A stretch of DNA of 64,000 nt from Massilia sp. WG5 (lineage in GTDB: Bacteria > Pseudomonadota > Gammaproteobacteria > Burkholderiales > Burkholderiaceae_D), in assembly GCF_001412595.2 (NCBI RefSeq), contig NZ_CP012640.2:2108001-2172000 (forward strand), written 5' to 3'. The notes beneath the pieces are model-generated. The model was not told where the DNA came from and did no database searches. It saw nothing but the letters and a program-made list of their open reading frames with translations. The translations under genes and the position numbers were made by a program. This document shows positions 35,517 to 45,343 of this stretch, in pieces (position 1 is the stretch's first letter; every line of letters starts with the position of its first letter).

Positions 35517-37013
35517 ATGAACGATGACCTGACACCTTCTCCCGTCCCCGCCCTGGCTCCGGAAATGCAGGCGGCGGCCACCGAGATCTACCTGATCGAC
35601 GCCGCGACCCTGCTGCTGGTCGACGCCAACCAGGCCGCGCGCCAGAACCTCGGCTACGAGCTGGCGCGCCTGAGCGCCATGACACCACTCGACCTCGCCC
35701 CCGAGCTCGATGCGGCCGGGCTGCACGCCCTGCTGGCTTCGCTGGGACAGGAGATCGGCGCCCAGGTCAGCCTGTGCACCCGCTTCCTGCGCGCGGACGG
35801 CAGCCGCTATCCGATCAAGCTGTGCTTCCTGCGCATCGTGCGCGACAGCCGCGAACTGTTCCTGGCGATCGGCGACGACCAGTCGCTCGCCCAGGCCGCC
35901 AGCGCCGCGCTGCAGCAGTACCAGGCGCGCTTCAACGCCGTAGTCGACCATACGCCGGGCCTGGTCTACCAGTTCGTGCTGAACCCGGACGGCAGCACGG
36001 CCTTCCCCTACCTGAGCGAAGGCTGCTCCGCCCTGCTGGGACTGTCGGTGAGCGAGCTGCAGCAGGATCCGGAACGCTTCCCGCAGCTGATCCTGCCGGA
36101 AGACCGCAAGAGCTACCAGGAGGCGATGCTGGCCTCGAAGGCCGGCGCCAGCGCCTGGAACTGGGAAGGCCGGATCCGCATTAATGCCACCTGGAACGAC
36201 GTCAAGTGGATCAACCTGCGCGCCTCCCCTTCGCCGCTTGGCGGCGGCGGGATGCAGTGGGACGGCATCATGACCAACATCACGGCCAGCAAGCTGGAGC
36301 AGGAAGAAATCCGGCGTTCGCGCGCCCGCCTGGCCGAGCTGACCGAGCACAGCGCACAGGTCAAGGAGCAGGAGCGCACCCGCATCGCGCGCGAGATCCA
36401 CGACGACCTCGGCGGCAACCTCACGGCGATCAAGATGGCGCTGGCCATGCTGGCGGCGCGCCTCCCGCCCGATCCGGCCCTGCAGGAAAAGGCGGATTAC
36501 CTGGACAGCCTGGTCGACCGCAGCATCGAGGCCGTGCACCGGATCTCGCTCGACCTGCGGCCGTCGACGCTGGACCTGGGCATCGTCGCCGCGCTCGAAT
36601 GGCAGGCGCGCGAGTTCGAGAAGCAGATGGGCATCCCCTGCGTCTTCCGCGCCGACGGCACGGACATCGAGGGCGAACTCGACCCGGACCATGCCAGCGC
36701 CCTGTTCCGCATTTTCCAGGAAACGCTGACGAATATCGCCAAGCATGCCGGCGCGACCCGGGTGACGGTCACGCTGCGCCGCCAGCGCCAGCACCTGACC
36801 CTCGCCATCTGCGATAATGGCCGCGGCATCACCCCGGCCGACCGTCTCAAGCCGCAATCCTTCGGGCTGCGCGGCATGAGCGAGCGCGCCCGTGCGCTGG
36901 GCGGCACCCTGACCTTGTCGGCGGCGCCCGGAGGCGGCACGATGGTGGTCGTCAAGATCAGGCTGGCCGCAAGGTCGGCAGCGGCCAGGCAACCCGAATC
37001 CACCCAAGCATGA
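35517..37013 (+). CDS. PAS-containing NarL/DegS-type sensor histidine kinase
   Basis: Soluble sensor kinase (498 aa) without transmembrane helices. Two PAS-like regions (residues ~15-125 and ~130-265, the second with VYQFVLNPDGSTAFPYLSEG) are followed by HisKA_3 (EQERTRIAREIHDDLGGNLT, phospho-His in EIHDD) and an HATPase_c (QETLTNIAKHAGATRV; LRGMSERARALGG). The stop overlaps the start of the response regulator gene (ATGA), so they are a cognate pair. The ligand of the PAS domains is unknown. Confidence 0.93.
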   Translation: MNDDLTPSPVPALAPEMQAAATEIYLIDAATLLLVDANQAARQNLGYELARLSAMTPLDLAPELDAAGLHALLASLGQEIGAQVSLCTRFLRADGSRYPIKLCFLRIVRDSRELFLAIGDDQSLAQAASAALQQYQARFNAVVDHTPGLVYQFVLNPDGSTAFPYLSEGCSALLGLSVSELQQDPERFPQLILPEDRKSYQEAMLASKAGASAWNWEGRIRINATWNDVKWINLRASPSPLGGGGMQWDGIMTNITASKLEQEEIRRSRARLAELTEHSAQVKEQERTRIAREIHDDLGGNLTAIKMALAMLAARLPPDPALQEKADYLDSLVDRSIEAVHRISLDLRPSTLDLGIVAALEWQAREFEKQMGIPCVFRADGTDIEGELDPDHASALFRIFQETLTNIAKHAGATRVTVTLRRQRQHLTLAICDNGRGITPADRLKPQSFGLRGMSERARALGGTLTLSAAPGGGTMVVVKIRLAARSAAARQPESTQA

Positions 37014-37657
37014 CAGAAAAAGCCAGCATTCGCGTTTTTATTGCCGACGACCACGCCATCGTGCGCGCAGGCCTGAAACAGATCCTCGCCGAGGAACGCG
37101 ACATCAGTGTCGTGGGCGAGGCCGAGACGGGCCTGGACGCCGTCAAGCTGTTCCGCAAGTCGCGCTGCAACGTGCTCCTGCTCGACATCTCCCTGCCCGA
37201 CCGTAACGGCATCGAAGTGCTCAAGCAGATCAAGGACGACAAGCCGGAGCTGGCCGTGCTGATGCTGTCGATGCACCGCGAAGACCAGTACGCGATCCGC
37301 TCGCTGAAGGCCGGCGCGTCCGGCTACCTGACCAAGCAGAGCGCGCCGCGCGAGCTGGTCAATGCGATCCGCCAGGTCGCCGGCGGCCAGCGCTACGTGA
37401 GCGCCCAGCTGGCCCAGGTGCTGGCGGCCCAGCTCGGCGAAGACCACGACAAGCCGGTCCACGACACCCTGTCGGACCGCGAATACCAGACCCTGACCAT
37501 GATCGCATCCGGCAAGACGGTCAGCGAAATCGCCAGGGAACTCTCGCTGTCGGTCAAGACGGTCAGCGAGTACCGATCCCGCCTGTTGTCGAAGATGAAG
37601 CTCAAGACCAGCGCCGAACTCACCCACTACGCGATCCGCAACCAATTGATCGATTAA
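37010..37657 (+). CDS. NarL/FixJ-family response regulator
   Basis: A 215-residue regulator. Receiver: FIADDHAIVRAGL, phospho-Asp in LLLDISLPDRNG, lysine in YLTKQSAP. LuxR-type HTH: SDREYQTLTMIASGKTVSEI and KTVSEYRSRLLSKMKLKTSA. It overlaps the preceding kinase by 4 bp. A terminator hairpin follows directly after the stop codon. Its targets are not visible from this window. Confidence 0.95.
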   Translation: MTEKASIRVFIADDHAIVRAGLKQILAEERDISVVGEAETGLDAVKLFRKSRCNVLLLDISLPDRNGIEVLKQIKDDKPELAVLMLSMHREDQYAIRSLKAGASGYLTKQSAPRELVNAIRQVAGGQRYVSAQLAQVLAAQLGEDHDKPVHDTLSDREYQTLTMIASGKTVSEIARELSLSVKTVSEYRSRLLSKMKLKTSAELTHYAIRNQLID

Positions 37658-37660
37658 AAA

Positions 37661-37685
37661 AAACCGCCTGCGGACAGGCGGTTTT
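37661..37685. terminator. Bidirectional Rho-independent terminator
   Basis: AAACCGCCTG-CGGA-CAGGCGGTTT: a perfect 10-bp stem with T-run on the plus side and A-run on the other. It lies between the response regulator (plus) and the convergent metallopeptidase (minus), serving both. Confidence 0.9.
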
Positions 37686-37709
37686 GCGTGGCTGGCCAGA
37701 CGGCGCCGA

Positions 37710-39143
37710 TTACCAGCCGATGTCCTTCAGCAGTTCGAGGGTCAGGTCGATTGGCGCCGTCACCGAGTGCGTCAGGTCGGCATTGATGGCCGGCTCCATC
37801 AGCAGGTTGCGCGAGGCCGCGGTGTTGTAGTGCGACACCGACGAACCCGGCTCGTACACGCCCGGCGTGTACATCGTGACGCGGCGCTGTGCGTCGGCGC
37901 CCGCGAGCAGGGTCTTGGACAGCTCGAACTTGCCGACGGTGCCGTTCAGATTACCGTTCGGCTTGGTCAGGCTGGCGGCGATCATGGCGCCGTCGGCCTG
38001 CGTCACACGCAGGGCCGGAATCGTGATGCTCGGATCCGCGCCGCCCATGCCGGCCACCGGGCCCGGTGCATTGTCGGCCACGATCACGCCGATCGCGCCG
38101 GCGTCCTGGGCGTTCTTGACCTTGACCGCGAAGCCGCAGGCGCCGCGGCTGACCAGCGCGATGTTACGGCGGACCGCCGCGGCATTCGCCGCATTGAACG
38201 GCGTGCAGGCCGAACCCGGGCTGTCAGCCTGCAGGGCGACCTGGACGACCTGGCCGGTGAGCGGCGACTTGTCCAGCTTCGGGCCGAAATCGGCCGTGCC
38301 GACCGCGTACAGGTCGCCGGCCGGCGAGTTGGCGCCGACACCGACGATGCGCAGCTGCGGCACGGCGGAGAGCACCGCCGGCACGGCCGCGGTCACGCGC
38401 GGACCGGTCCAGGACAGGCCCGCCGGCTTGAGCGCGGATGCGGCGCGCTCGGCGTCCGTCATGTTGACCCACAGCTTGTTGGTCGTGTTGTCGAGCAGGT
38501 TATGGTCCCACACCGATGGATAGCCGGCGAACTGGGCGCCGGTCTGGCCGTTCGTAAAGGTCTGGAATCCCAGGCCGTGACCCATTTCGTGCAGCAGGGT
38601 CGCGACGAAGTCGACGTTGTTGCCTTCGTTGGCATCCAGGCCGAAGTAGAACGAGGTGCCCGTCAGGCAGCCCGCCTTGCCCAGTTCGGAATTGAAGCGG
38701 GCATTGATCTGCGGGCCGGGCTGATCCGAAATCTCGCTGCCGTACAGCTTGTTGGCCAGGGCGTAGGAATAGATGGTGCCGGCTTTCGGCGCGCCGGGGA
38801 AGTCGGCAAACACCTGGGTAGCGCCGGCGCTGCCGAGTACGGCGCCGGTGGCGGTGCAGGCCAGCGGCGTGAACTGCGCATTGATGACGATCGGCACCGA
38901 ACTGCTCAGGGTCGCGCCCCAGATATTGGCGGCATACGTGAACGCGATCAGGCGCTGCTGGCCCAGCGTGGTGCCGGTATTGCCGCCAACCGGGTTGGCC
39001 GGAGTCGGGTCATTGAAACCGACGCCAGGGGCGTTCACGTTGTTGATCACGATCTTCGCAGTTGCCTGGGCCGCGCCGGCGGCGCCGCATGCGAGGGCCA
39101 GGGCCACCGCCGCTTGGGTCAGGCTTGGCTTATTCGACTTCAT
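37710..39143 (-). CDS. Secreted PA-domain zinc metallopeptidase
   Basis: Secreted protein of 477 aa with a Sec signal peptide (residues 1-28, ATA). The catalytic motif HEMGHGLGFQTF (HExxHxxGF, residues ~187-198) is of the metzincin type. An inserted PA domain follows (~290-400: NIALVSRGACGFAVKVKNAQ and DAGAIGVIVADNAPG), which usually shapes substrate access. The C-terminus continues with an additional catalytic-domain part (SSVSHYNTAASRNLLMEPAI), the strand typical of these proteins after the zinc helix, and ends in DLTLELLKDIGW. I know this class from Massilia genomes as PA-domain proteins; the substrate is unknown. It begins inside the end of a small periplasmic gene (14-bp overlap). Confidence 0.87.
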   Translation of the reverse strand: MKSNKPSLTQAAVALALACGAAGAAQATAKIVINNVNAPGVGFNDPTPANPVGGNTGTTLGQQRLIAFTYAANIWGATLSSSVPIVINAQFTPLACTATGAVLGSAGATQVFADFPGAPKAGTIYSYALANKLYGSEISDQPGPQINARFNSELGKAGCLTGTSFYFGLDANEGNNVDFVATLLHEMGHGLGFQTFTNGQTGAQFAGYPSVWDHNLLDNTTNKLWVNMTDAERAASALKPAGLSWTGPRVTAAVPAVLSAVPQLRIVGVGANSPAGDLYAVGTADFGPKLDKSPLTGQVVQVALQADSPGSACTPFNAANAAAVRRNIALVSRGACGFAVKVKNAQDAGAIGVIVADNAPGPVAGMGGADPSITIPALRVTQADGAMIAASLTKPNGNLNGTVGKFELSKTLLAGADAQRRVTMYTPGVYEPGSSVSHYNTAASRNLLMEPAINADLTHSVTAPIDLTLELLKDIGW

Positions 39144-39561
39144 GCTGGTGCTCCTCGGAATGCGTGGTCACAGGCTTGCTCAGGGCGGTCTCGGCGGCAG
39201 TCTTGCCCTGGAAGCAATCGGCTTCGAGCTTGCCGCCGGCGTCGCGGCGCACGACCGAATAGGACACCGACTCTTCATCGACGTAAGCGGCGGCGATGCC
39301 ATTCTGCTGCAGGCGCACGACGCCGGCGGCCGGCGCGCCGGCGGCCTTGCGCGCGGCTTTCTGGGCGGCGCGATCGGCGGCGCGCAGGTCGTTCAGCTGT
39401 TTTGCTTCGGCGGCGGTGGCGTTGCGGATCTTGCCGGTGGCCGGGTCCTTGTGGACGGTCTGGCCAGCCTGGCCATCCTGTCCGGCGGCGAACGCCGAGC
39501 CGGTCAGCGCGAGCGCCGCGATGGCGACCACGCTGCGCAGTGTGAATGCAGGGATATGCAT
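39130..39561 (-). CDS. Small periplasmic protein, possible post-PEP-CTERM-1 type
   Basis: 143 residues: a Sec signal peptide (residues 1-26, AFA), then VHKDPATGKIRNATAAEAKQ, which recalls the DPxTGxxRxPTxxEA motif of the 'post-PEP-CTERM-1' domain, and a C-terminal strand-rich domain with GIAAAYVDEESVSYSVVRRD. It is translated just before the metallopeptidase and overlaps it by 14 bp, so a chaperone or inhibitor role for that protease is possible (inference). The tail is HSEEHQHEVE, rich in His and Glu. Confidence 0.75.
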   Translation of the reverse strand: MHIPAFTLRSVVAIAALALTGSAFAAGQDGQAGQTVHKDPATGKIRNATAAEAKQLNDLRAADRAAQKAARKAAGAPAAGVVRLQQNGIAAAYVDEESVSYSVVRRDAGGKLEADCFQGKTAAETALSKPVTTHSEEHQHEVE

Positions 39562-39900
39562 GTGTTTGTCTCCGGTATTTGCTTTGATAAATACATTACT
39601 GTTCAGTCCGCTCTTGCGTCGGCTGAGGGCAAATATAGCTTCGGAGATAATGAAACCTCGAAAATGTTGTTAAAAATTTTCTATCGTTATTCATGCTATT
39701 TGCATATATTGTTTGGTTTCTACTCTCAAGAAATTGAACGCCGGGCTGTCTTGCCTCCGTTGTTTTCCTGTCGAGGCTTGGCTAGGGCCCGCCAATACCG
39801 TCTGCATAACTGAGGTGGTTTTCGACGTTTTTTCGAGTGATCGAAATAGAAAAACAGGATTACGATGGAAGAATAAATATTCCAAGTAGCAACGTCCGAC
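39562..39900. other. AT-rich intergenic region without a gene
   Basis: The 339-bp gap between the two divergently read genes. I see no ORF, RNA or strong palindrome except a small TTTCGA-GTGA-TCGAAA hairpin near 39825-39840. It should contain the promoters for both genes; I could not fix them. Confidence 0.5.
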
Positions 39901-41462
<1,562 letters not shown>

Positions 41463-41466
<4 letters not shown>

Positions 41467-42497
41467 ACGGCGGCCAGGCCCCGGTAACGGGCGGCCTGCG
41501 CGCTGTCGCCCAAGCCTTCGTACAGCACGGCCAGGTTATGTGCCGCCAGGTGGCTGCCGCGCCCGTGCACCGATCCGTCGAGTTCGGGCTGGTCGCCAAT
41601 CTCGAGGCAGCGCAGGAAGCTCGCCTCGACCATCGGCAGCAATTCGTCTGCCGCCGCCGGGTTGTGCACGGTCCAGTCCAGCAACAGGTCGCCCAGGGCG
41701 AAATAGTAATCAGGCGAATGCTGCCAGTAGGCCATTTCGCTGTCGGCCAGTTCGATCGCCTCCTCGTGCAGCTGGGCTTTTTTCAAGGTAAATATGGCGC
41801 GCACCACCAATTCATGGCGGAACGCGGCGTCCCGCGCCGACAGCGCCAGCGCCTGGCGGTAGGCCGGCGCCGCCTGCGCGAATTCGCCCGCCACCTCGTG
41901 GTTCTTGCCGAGCTGGTACAGGAGGTAGGCATCCTGCGGGTTGTCTTCGAGCGCGCGCGCCAGCAATGCCTGGTTGCGGCCGTGCTTGCGCGCCAGCGCT
42001 TCCGGACGGTACCCGTCGTGGCGCACCGCCAGCGGCAGGCGCCGCCGCGGCAGCATCGAGACCGGCTGTTCATGGATGCGCCCGATGTAGCGCACGTCGC
42101 GCGGCAGCAAGCGTGGGATCCACGAGGTGGCCAGTTCGATCCTGCCGTGCAGTTCGAACTCGCTGCTCACGGGCAGCAGGCCGACCACCGGCCCGCCCGC
42201 CAGCACCGCCGCTAGCGCCTCCCGGTCGACCGATTCCAGCCACTCGTCCGCATCCAGCACGAGGTTCCAGGCCGAGGACGCCAGGCCCAGCGCGGCATTG
42301 CGCGCTGCCGCGAAGTCATCGCACCATGCGAAGTCGTGCACCTGGGCGCCGTGGCTTCGCGCGATCTCCACGGTGGCGTCGCTCGAGCCTGTATCGAGCA
42401 CCACGATCTCGTCGACGATCCCGCGTGCCGACGCCAAGCAACGCCCGAGCTTGGCGGCCTCGTCGCGCACGATCATTACCAGTGCCAGTTGTTTCAT
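41463..42497 (-). CDS. GT2 glycosyltransferase with TPR-like C-terminal region
   Basis: 344 aa from ATG 42497, chosen for its SD GAGGAG 7 bp upstream. GT-A domain (residues ~1-110): ALVMIVRDEAAKLGRCLASA, IVVLDTGSSDATVEIARSHG and the DxD-like metal site VLDADEWLES. The second half (~190-340) is a run of helical repeats with TPR character (PQDAYLLYQLGKNHEVAGEF). Such fusions are common protein or LPS glycosyltransferases. It stands directly upstream of and divergent from flagellin, so it is a candidate flagellin glycosyltransferase (inference). The stop overlaps that of the diguanylate cyclase by 4 bp. Confidence 0.88.
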
Positions 42498-42635
42498 TCC
42501 AATCTCCTCATGCAACGATGGCTCATCCGGCGATTATACCGAGGAGCATTCCTCTAGAAATATTGTAATCATTAAAATTTAATGTCACTTTTGCCATTTT
42601 TTTGGAAATAAATAAAAATATTTTCGTTCTCGGTA

Positions 42636-42662
42636 TCAACTTTTCCCGAGGTCTACCGTTAC
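42636..42662 (+). promoter_or_regulatory. Candidate sigma-28 (FliA) promoter of fliC
   Basis: TCAACTTT (42636-42643), 11 bp, then ACCGTTAC (42655-42662), close to the sigma-28 consensus TAAAGTTT-N11-GCCGATAA. It is 98 bp before the fliC start. The 262-bp gap upstream (42498-42759) is AT-rich in its first half. Confidence 0.5.
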
Positions 42663-42759
42663 CAGCAACAACAGCGGTTTGATTGCTCCAGAACACAGGG
42701 GCAGACCAAAGTGAACAGCGGCAGGTTGCCCACCCCTACAAGCAAGTTTGGAGAAACAA

Positions 42760-44802
42760 ATGTCCAACGTCATCAATACCAATATTTCCTCGCTCAACGC
42801 ACAGCGCAACCTGTCGACCTCGCAGTCCTCGCTGGCGACCTCGCTGCAGCGCCTGTCGACCGGCCTGCGCATCAACAGCGCCAAGGACGACGCCGCCGGC
42901 CAGGCGATCGCGACCCGCATGAGCGCGCAGATCAGCGGCATGCAGCAAGCCAGCCGCAATGCCAATGACGGTATTTCGATGTCGCAGACGGCCGAAGGCG
43001 CGATGGGTTCGGTGAACGACATCCTGCTGCGCATGCGCGACCTGGCGGTCCAGTCCTCGAACGGCACCAACAGCACCGACGACCGCAAGACCATCCAGAA
43101 CGAAGTCGACCAGCTGTACCAGGAAATCGACCGTATTTCCGGCAGCACCGAATTCAACGGCATCAAGCTGCTCGACGGCTCGGCCAAGAGCAACAGTTTC
43201 CAGGTGGGCGCCAACGCCGGCCAGACCATCTCGTTCGGCATCAAGGAAGTCTCGACCAAGGCAATGTCGCTGAACAGCACCAGCGCGCTGGGCGACCTGA
43301 ACAGCGGCCGTGTTCAAACCGGCGCAGCAAATGGCGCCACGACTGGTGACTTGGTCATCAACGGCAAAGAGGTGACGTTCGCCGCCGCCAAGGCCGATGA
43401 TTCGGTCCAGGAATACAAAAATGCGATCAATGCGAGCTCGGGCTCCACTGGCGTGACCGCTTCGGCCTACAACGTCGTCAAGGGCACCGCGGGTGCCAGC
43501 GGCGTGACGAGCGGCCTGCAGATTACCGTCGACGGCGCCGACGGCAGCCCCGGCACCGCGGTAACGATCGACAACTCGTCCGGCATGTCGGACCTGGTCG
43601 ACAAGATCAACAAGCAGGTCGGCGGCGTGACCGCGTCGATCGGCAAGGATGGCGGCCTGGTGCTGTCCAACGACACCGGCGCCAAGATCACCATCGGTGC
43701 CGACACTGCCAACGGCGGCAGCGTGACGGGTTCCGGCCTGACCGCGGGCGGCAACGAAGGCTACCTGTCGCTGACCAGCGGCAATGGCGATCCGATCACG
43801 CTGAGCACCAAGGACGGCGTTGCCGCCACCGCGCTGAACAAGTTCGGCTTTAACGCGAGCAGCGGTTCGAGCCAGGTGTCGACCACCGGCCAGATCTCTG
43901 CATCGTCGGCCACCGCCACCGCTGCCAGCACTGCCCTGAACACTACCCAGGGTGCAGTGCTCGCCACCGACGACATTAAGGTCAACGGCGTGGCGATCGG
44001 CACCAGCGGCGCCAGCGCCGGCGAAAAGGCAGCGGCCATCAACGCCCAGCACGACAAGACCGGCGTCACCGCGACCGCCAGCACCACCGCCTACCTGACG
44101 ATGGACTTCACGACCGGCGGCAACATCACCATCAACGGCGCATCGGTTACCGTCAACACGACCGACGACACCGCTGCCGTCGTCAAGTCGATCAACGACG
44201 CAGGCATCTCGGGCATCACCGCATCGACCGACAGCACCACCGGCAAGCTGAAGCTGACCTCGGCTTCGGGCAGCGACATCGTGCTGGGCGCCGACGCCGC
44301 CATCGTCACCGACGTCAGCAGCGACCCCAAGTCCACCGGCACCAACGCGGTCAACGCCAGCGAATTCGTTGCCGTGCGCGGCGAACTGAAGCTGTCGGGC
44401 GACAACGGCGCCGCAGTCCGCGTCGAAGGCGATGCCACCAGCGTCGCCAAGCTCGGCCTGGTCGCCCAGGGCGGCAACGACGAATCCGTCGGCGGCAAGC
44501 TGGACATCACCACCCAGGCAAATGCCCAGTCGGCCATTACCCGCATCGACAAGGCTATCTCCTACGTTGCCGAGCAGCGTTCGAACATGGGCGCCGTGCA
44601 GAACCGCCTGAACACGACGATCTCGAACCTGGCGACCACGACCGAGAACACCACTTCGGCCCGTAGCCGGATCCAGGACGCCGACTTCGCAACGGAAACG
44701 GCCAACATGACCCGCGGCCAGATCCTGCAGCAGGCCGGCACCGCGATGCTGGCCCAGGCCAACTCGCTGCCGAACGGCGTGCTGTCCCTGCTGCGCGGTT
44801 AA
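42760..44802 (+). CDS. fliC: Flagellin, long variant with repeated central domain
   Basis: Flagellar filament protein (680 aa; E. coli has about 500). N-terminal D0/D1: MSNVINTNISSLNAQRNLS, LQRLSTGLRINSAKDDAAGQ and LLRMRDLAVQ (matching the TLR5-contact QRVRELAVQ). C-terminal D1/D0: NTTISNLATTTENTTSARSR and AGTAMLAQANSLPNGVLSLL. The central region (residues ~190-580) is Thr/Ser/Gly/Asp-rich with repeated Flagellin_IN-like units (e.g. GDLVINGKEVTF, GNITINGASVTVNT) and is surface exposed, with many acceptor sites for O-glycans. ATG 42760 has SD GGAG; a TTG in frame at 42748 is not used. It is followed by a strong terminator. Confidence 0.97.
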   Translation: MSNVINTNISSLNAQRNLSTSQSSLATSLQRLSTGLRINSAKDDAAGQAIATRMSAQISGMQQASRNANDGISMSQTAEGAMGSVNDILLRMRDLAVQSSNGTNSTDDRKTIQNEVDQLYQEIDRISGSTEFNGIKLLDGSAKSNSFQVGANAGQTISFGIKEVSTKAMSLNSTSALGDLNSGRVQTGAANGATTGDLVINGKEVTFAAAKADDSVQEYKNAINASSGSTGVTASAYNVVKGTAGASGVTSGLQITVDGADGSPGTAVTIDNSSGMSDLVDKINKQVGGVTASIGKDGGLVLSNDTGAKITIGADTANGGSVTGSGLTAGGNEGYLSLTSGNGDPITLSTKDGVAATALNKFGFNASSGSSQVSTTGQISASSATATAASTALNTTQGAVLATDDIKVNGVAIGTSGASAGEKAAAINAQHDKTGVTATASTTAYLTMDFTTGGNITINGASVTVNTTDDTAAVVKSINDAGISGITASTDSTTGKLKLTSASGSDIVLGADAAIVTDVSSDPKSTGTNAVNASEFVAVRGELKLSGDNGAAVRVEGDATSVAKLGLVAQGGNDESVGGKLDITTQANAQSAITRIDKAISYVAEQRSNMGAVQNRLNTTISNLATTTENTTSARSRIQDADFATETANMTRGQILQQAGTAMLAQANSLPNGVLSLLRG

Positions 44803-44829
44803 TCCGCCAGTAGGCGCCTGAAACGCAAC

Positions 44830-44860
44830 GCCCGGCCGCTTCCCTGCGGCCGGGCTTTTT
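44830..44860 (+). terminator. Rho-independent terminator of fliC
   Basis: GCCCGGCCGC (44830-44839), a 6-nt loop, GCGGCCGGGC (44846-44855) and a T-run. It isolates the very strong flagellin transcript from flaG, whose start is 17 bp further on. Confidence 0.9.
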
Positions 44861-44876
44861 CATTACAGGAAGCGAT

Positions 44877-45233
44877 ATGGAAATCCGACCACTTGCGCAC
44901 AGTCCCCAAACGACCGTCGGCAGCATCGAACGCGACCTCCCGGCCACAGCGCAAACGCCCGCGACTGCCGCGCTCGACCCGTCCGGGCGCAGTGCTAGTC
45001 CCGACACCAAGGATGCCGGCCTGTCCCAGGCCATCGACCGCATCAACAAATCGCTATCCGATGCCAACCAGGGCATCGAATTCTCGGTTGACCCGGACAG
45101 CGAGCGCGTCATCGTCAAGGTCGTCGACCGCGAGACCAAGGAGGTATTGCGCCAGATGCCGAGCCAGGAAGCGCTCGACATCGCCAAGGCACTGGACCGC
45201 AGCCAGGGCCTGCTGATCAAGCTCAAGGCGTAA
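44877..45233 (+). CDS. flaG: FlaG family protein
   Basis: 118-residue FlaG, a cytoplasmic protein that modulates filament length in other bacteria. The conserved core is the C-terminal half: AIDRINKSLSDANQGIEFSV, VIVKVVDRETKEVLRQMPSQ and ALDIAKALD. The N-terminal 45 residues are low complexity. SD AGGAAG precedes the ATG. It stands between fliC and fliD, the usual place. Confidence 0.92.
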   Translation: MEIRPLAHSPQTTVGSIERDLPATAQTPATAALDPSGRSASPDTKDAGLSQAIDRINKSLSDANQGIEFSVDPDSERVIVKVVDRETKEVLRQMPSQEALDIAKALDRSQGLLIKLKA

Positions 45234-45343
45234 TCCGCAGCCTCGCGGCGGCGCTCTTGGAAATTGGCCGGTAAAACCCCCTCTGCACGACAATTTGATC
45301 GGCCCGGTCGCACGGTATATTGCTCACTCGTTGGAGGAGATTT

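Noticed and set aside
37951-37966. ATTACCGTTCGG inside the metallopeptidase gene as a sixth regulator site
   Set aside because: It lies within coding sequence, lacks the second half-site and has no -10 box at the right distance.
39562-39900. c-di-GMP riboswitch upstream of the diguanylate cyclase
   Set aside because: The conserved GEMM core and its tetraloop receptor are absent.
45271-45293. Sigma-28 promoter for fliD (TAAAACCC and CACGACAA)
   Set aside because: Spacing between the two boxes is 6-7 bp instead of 11.
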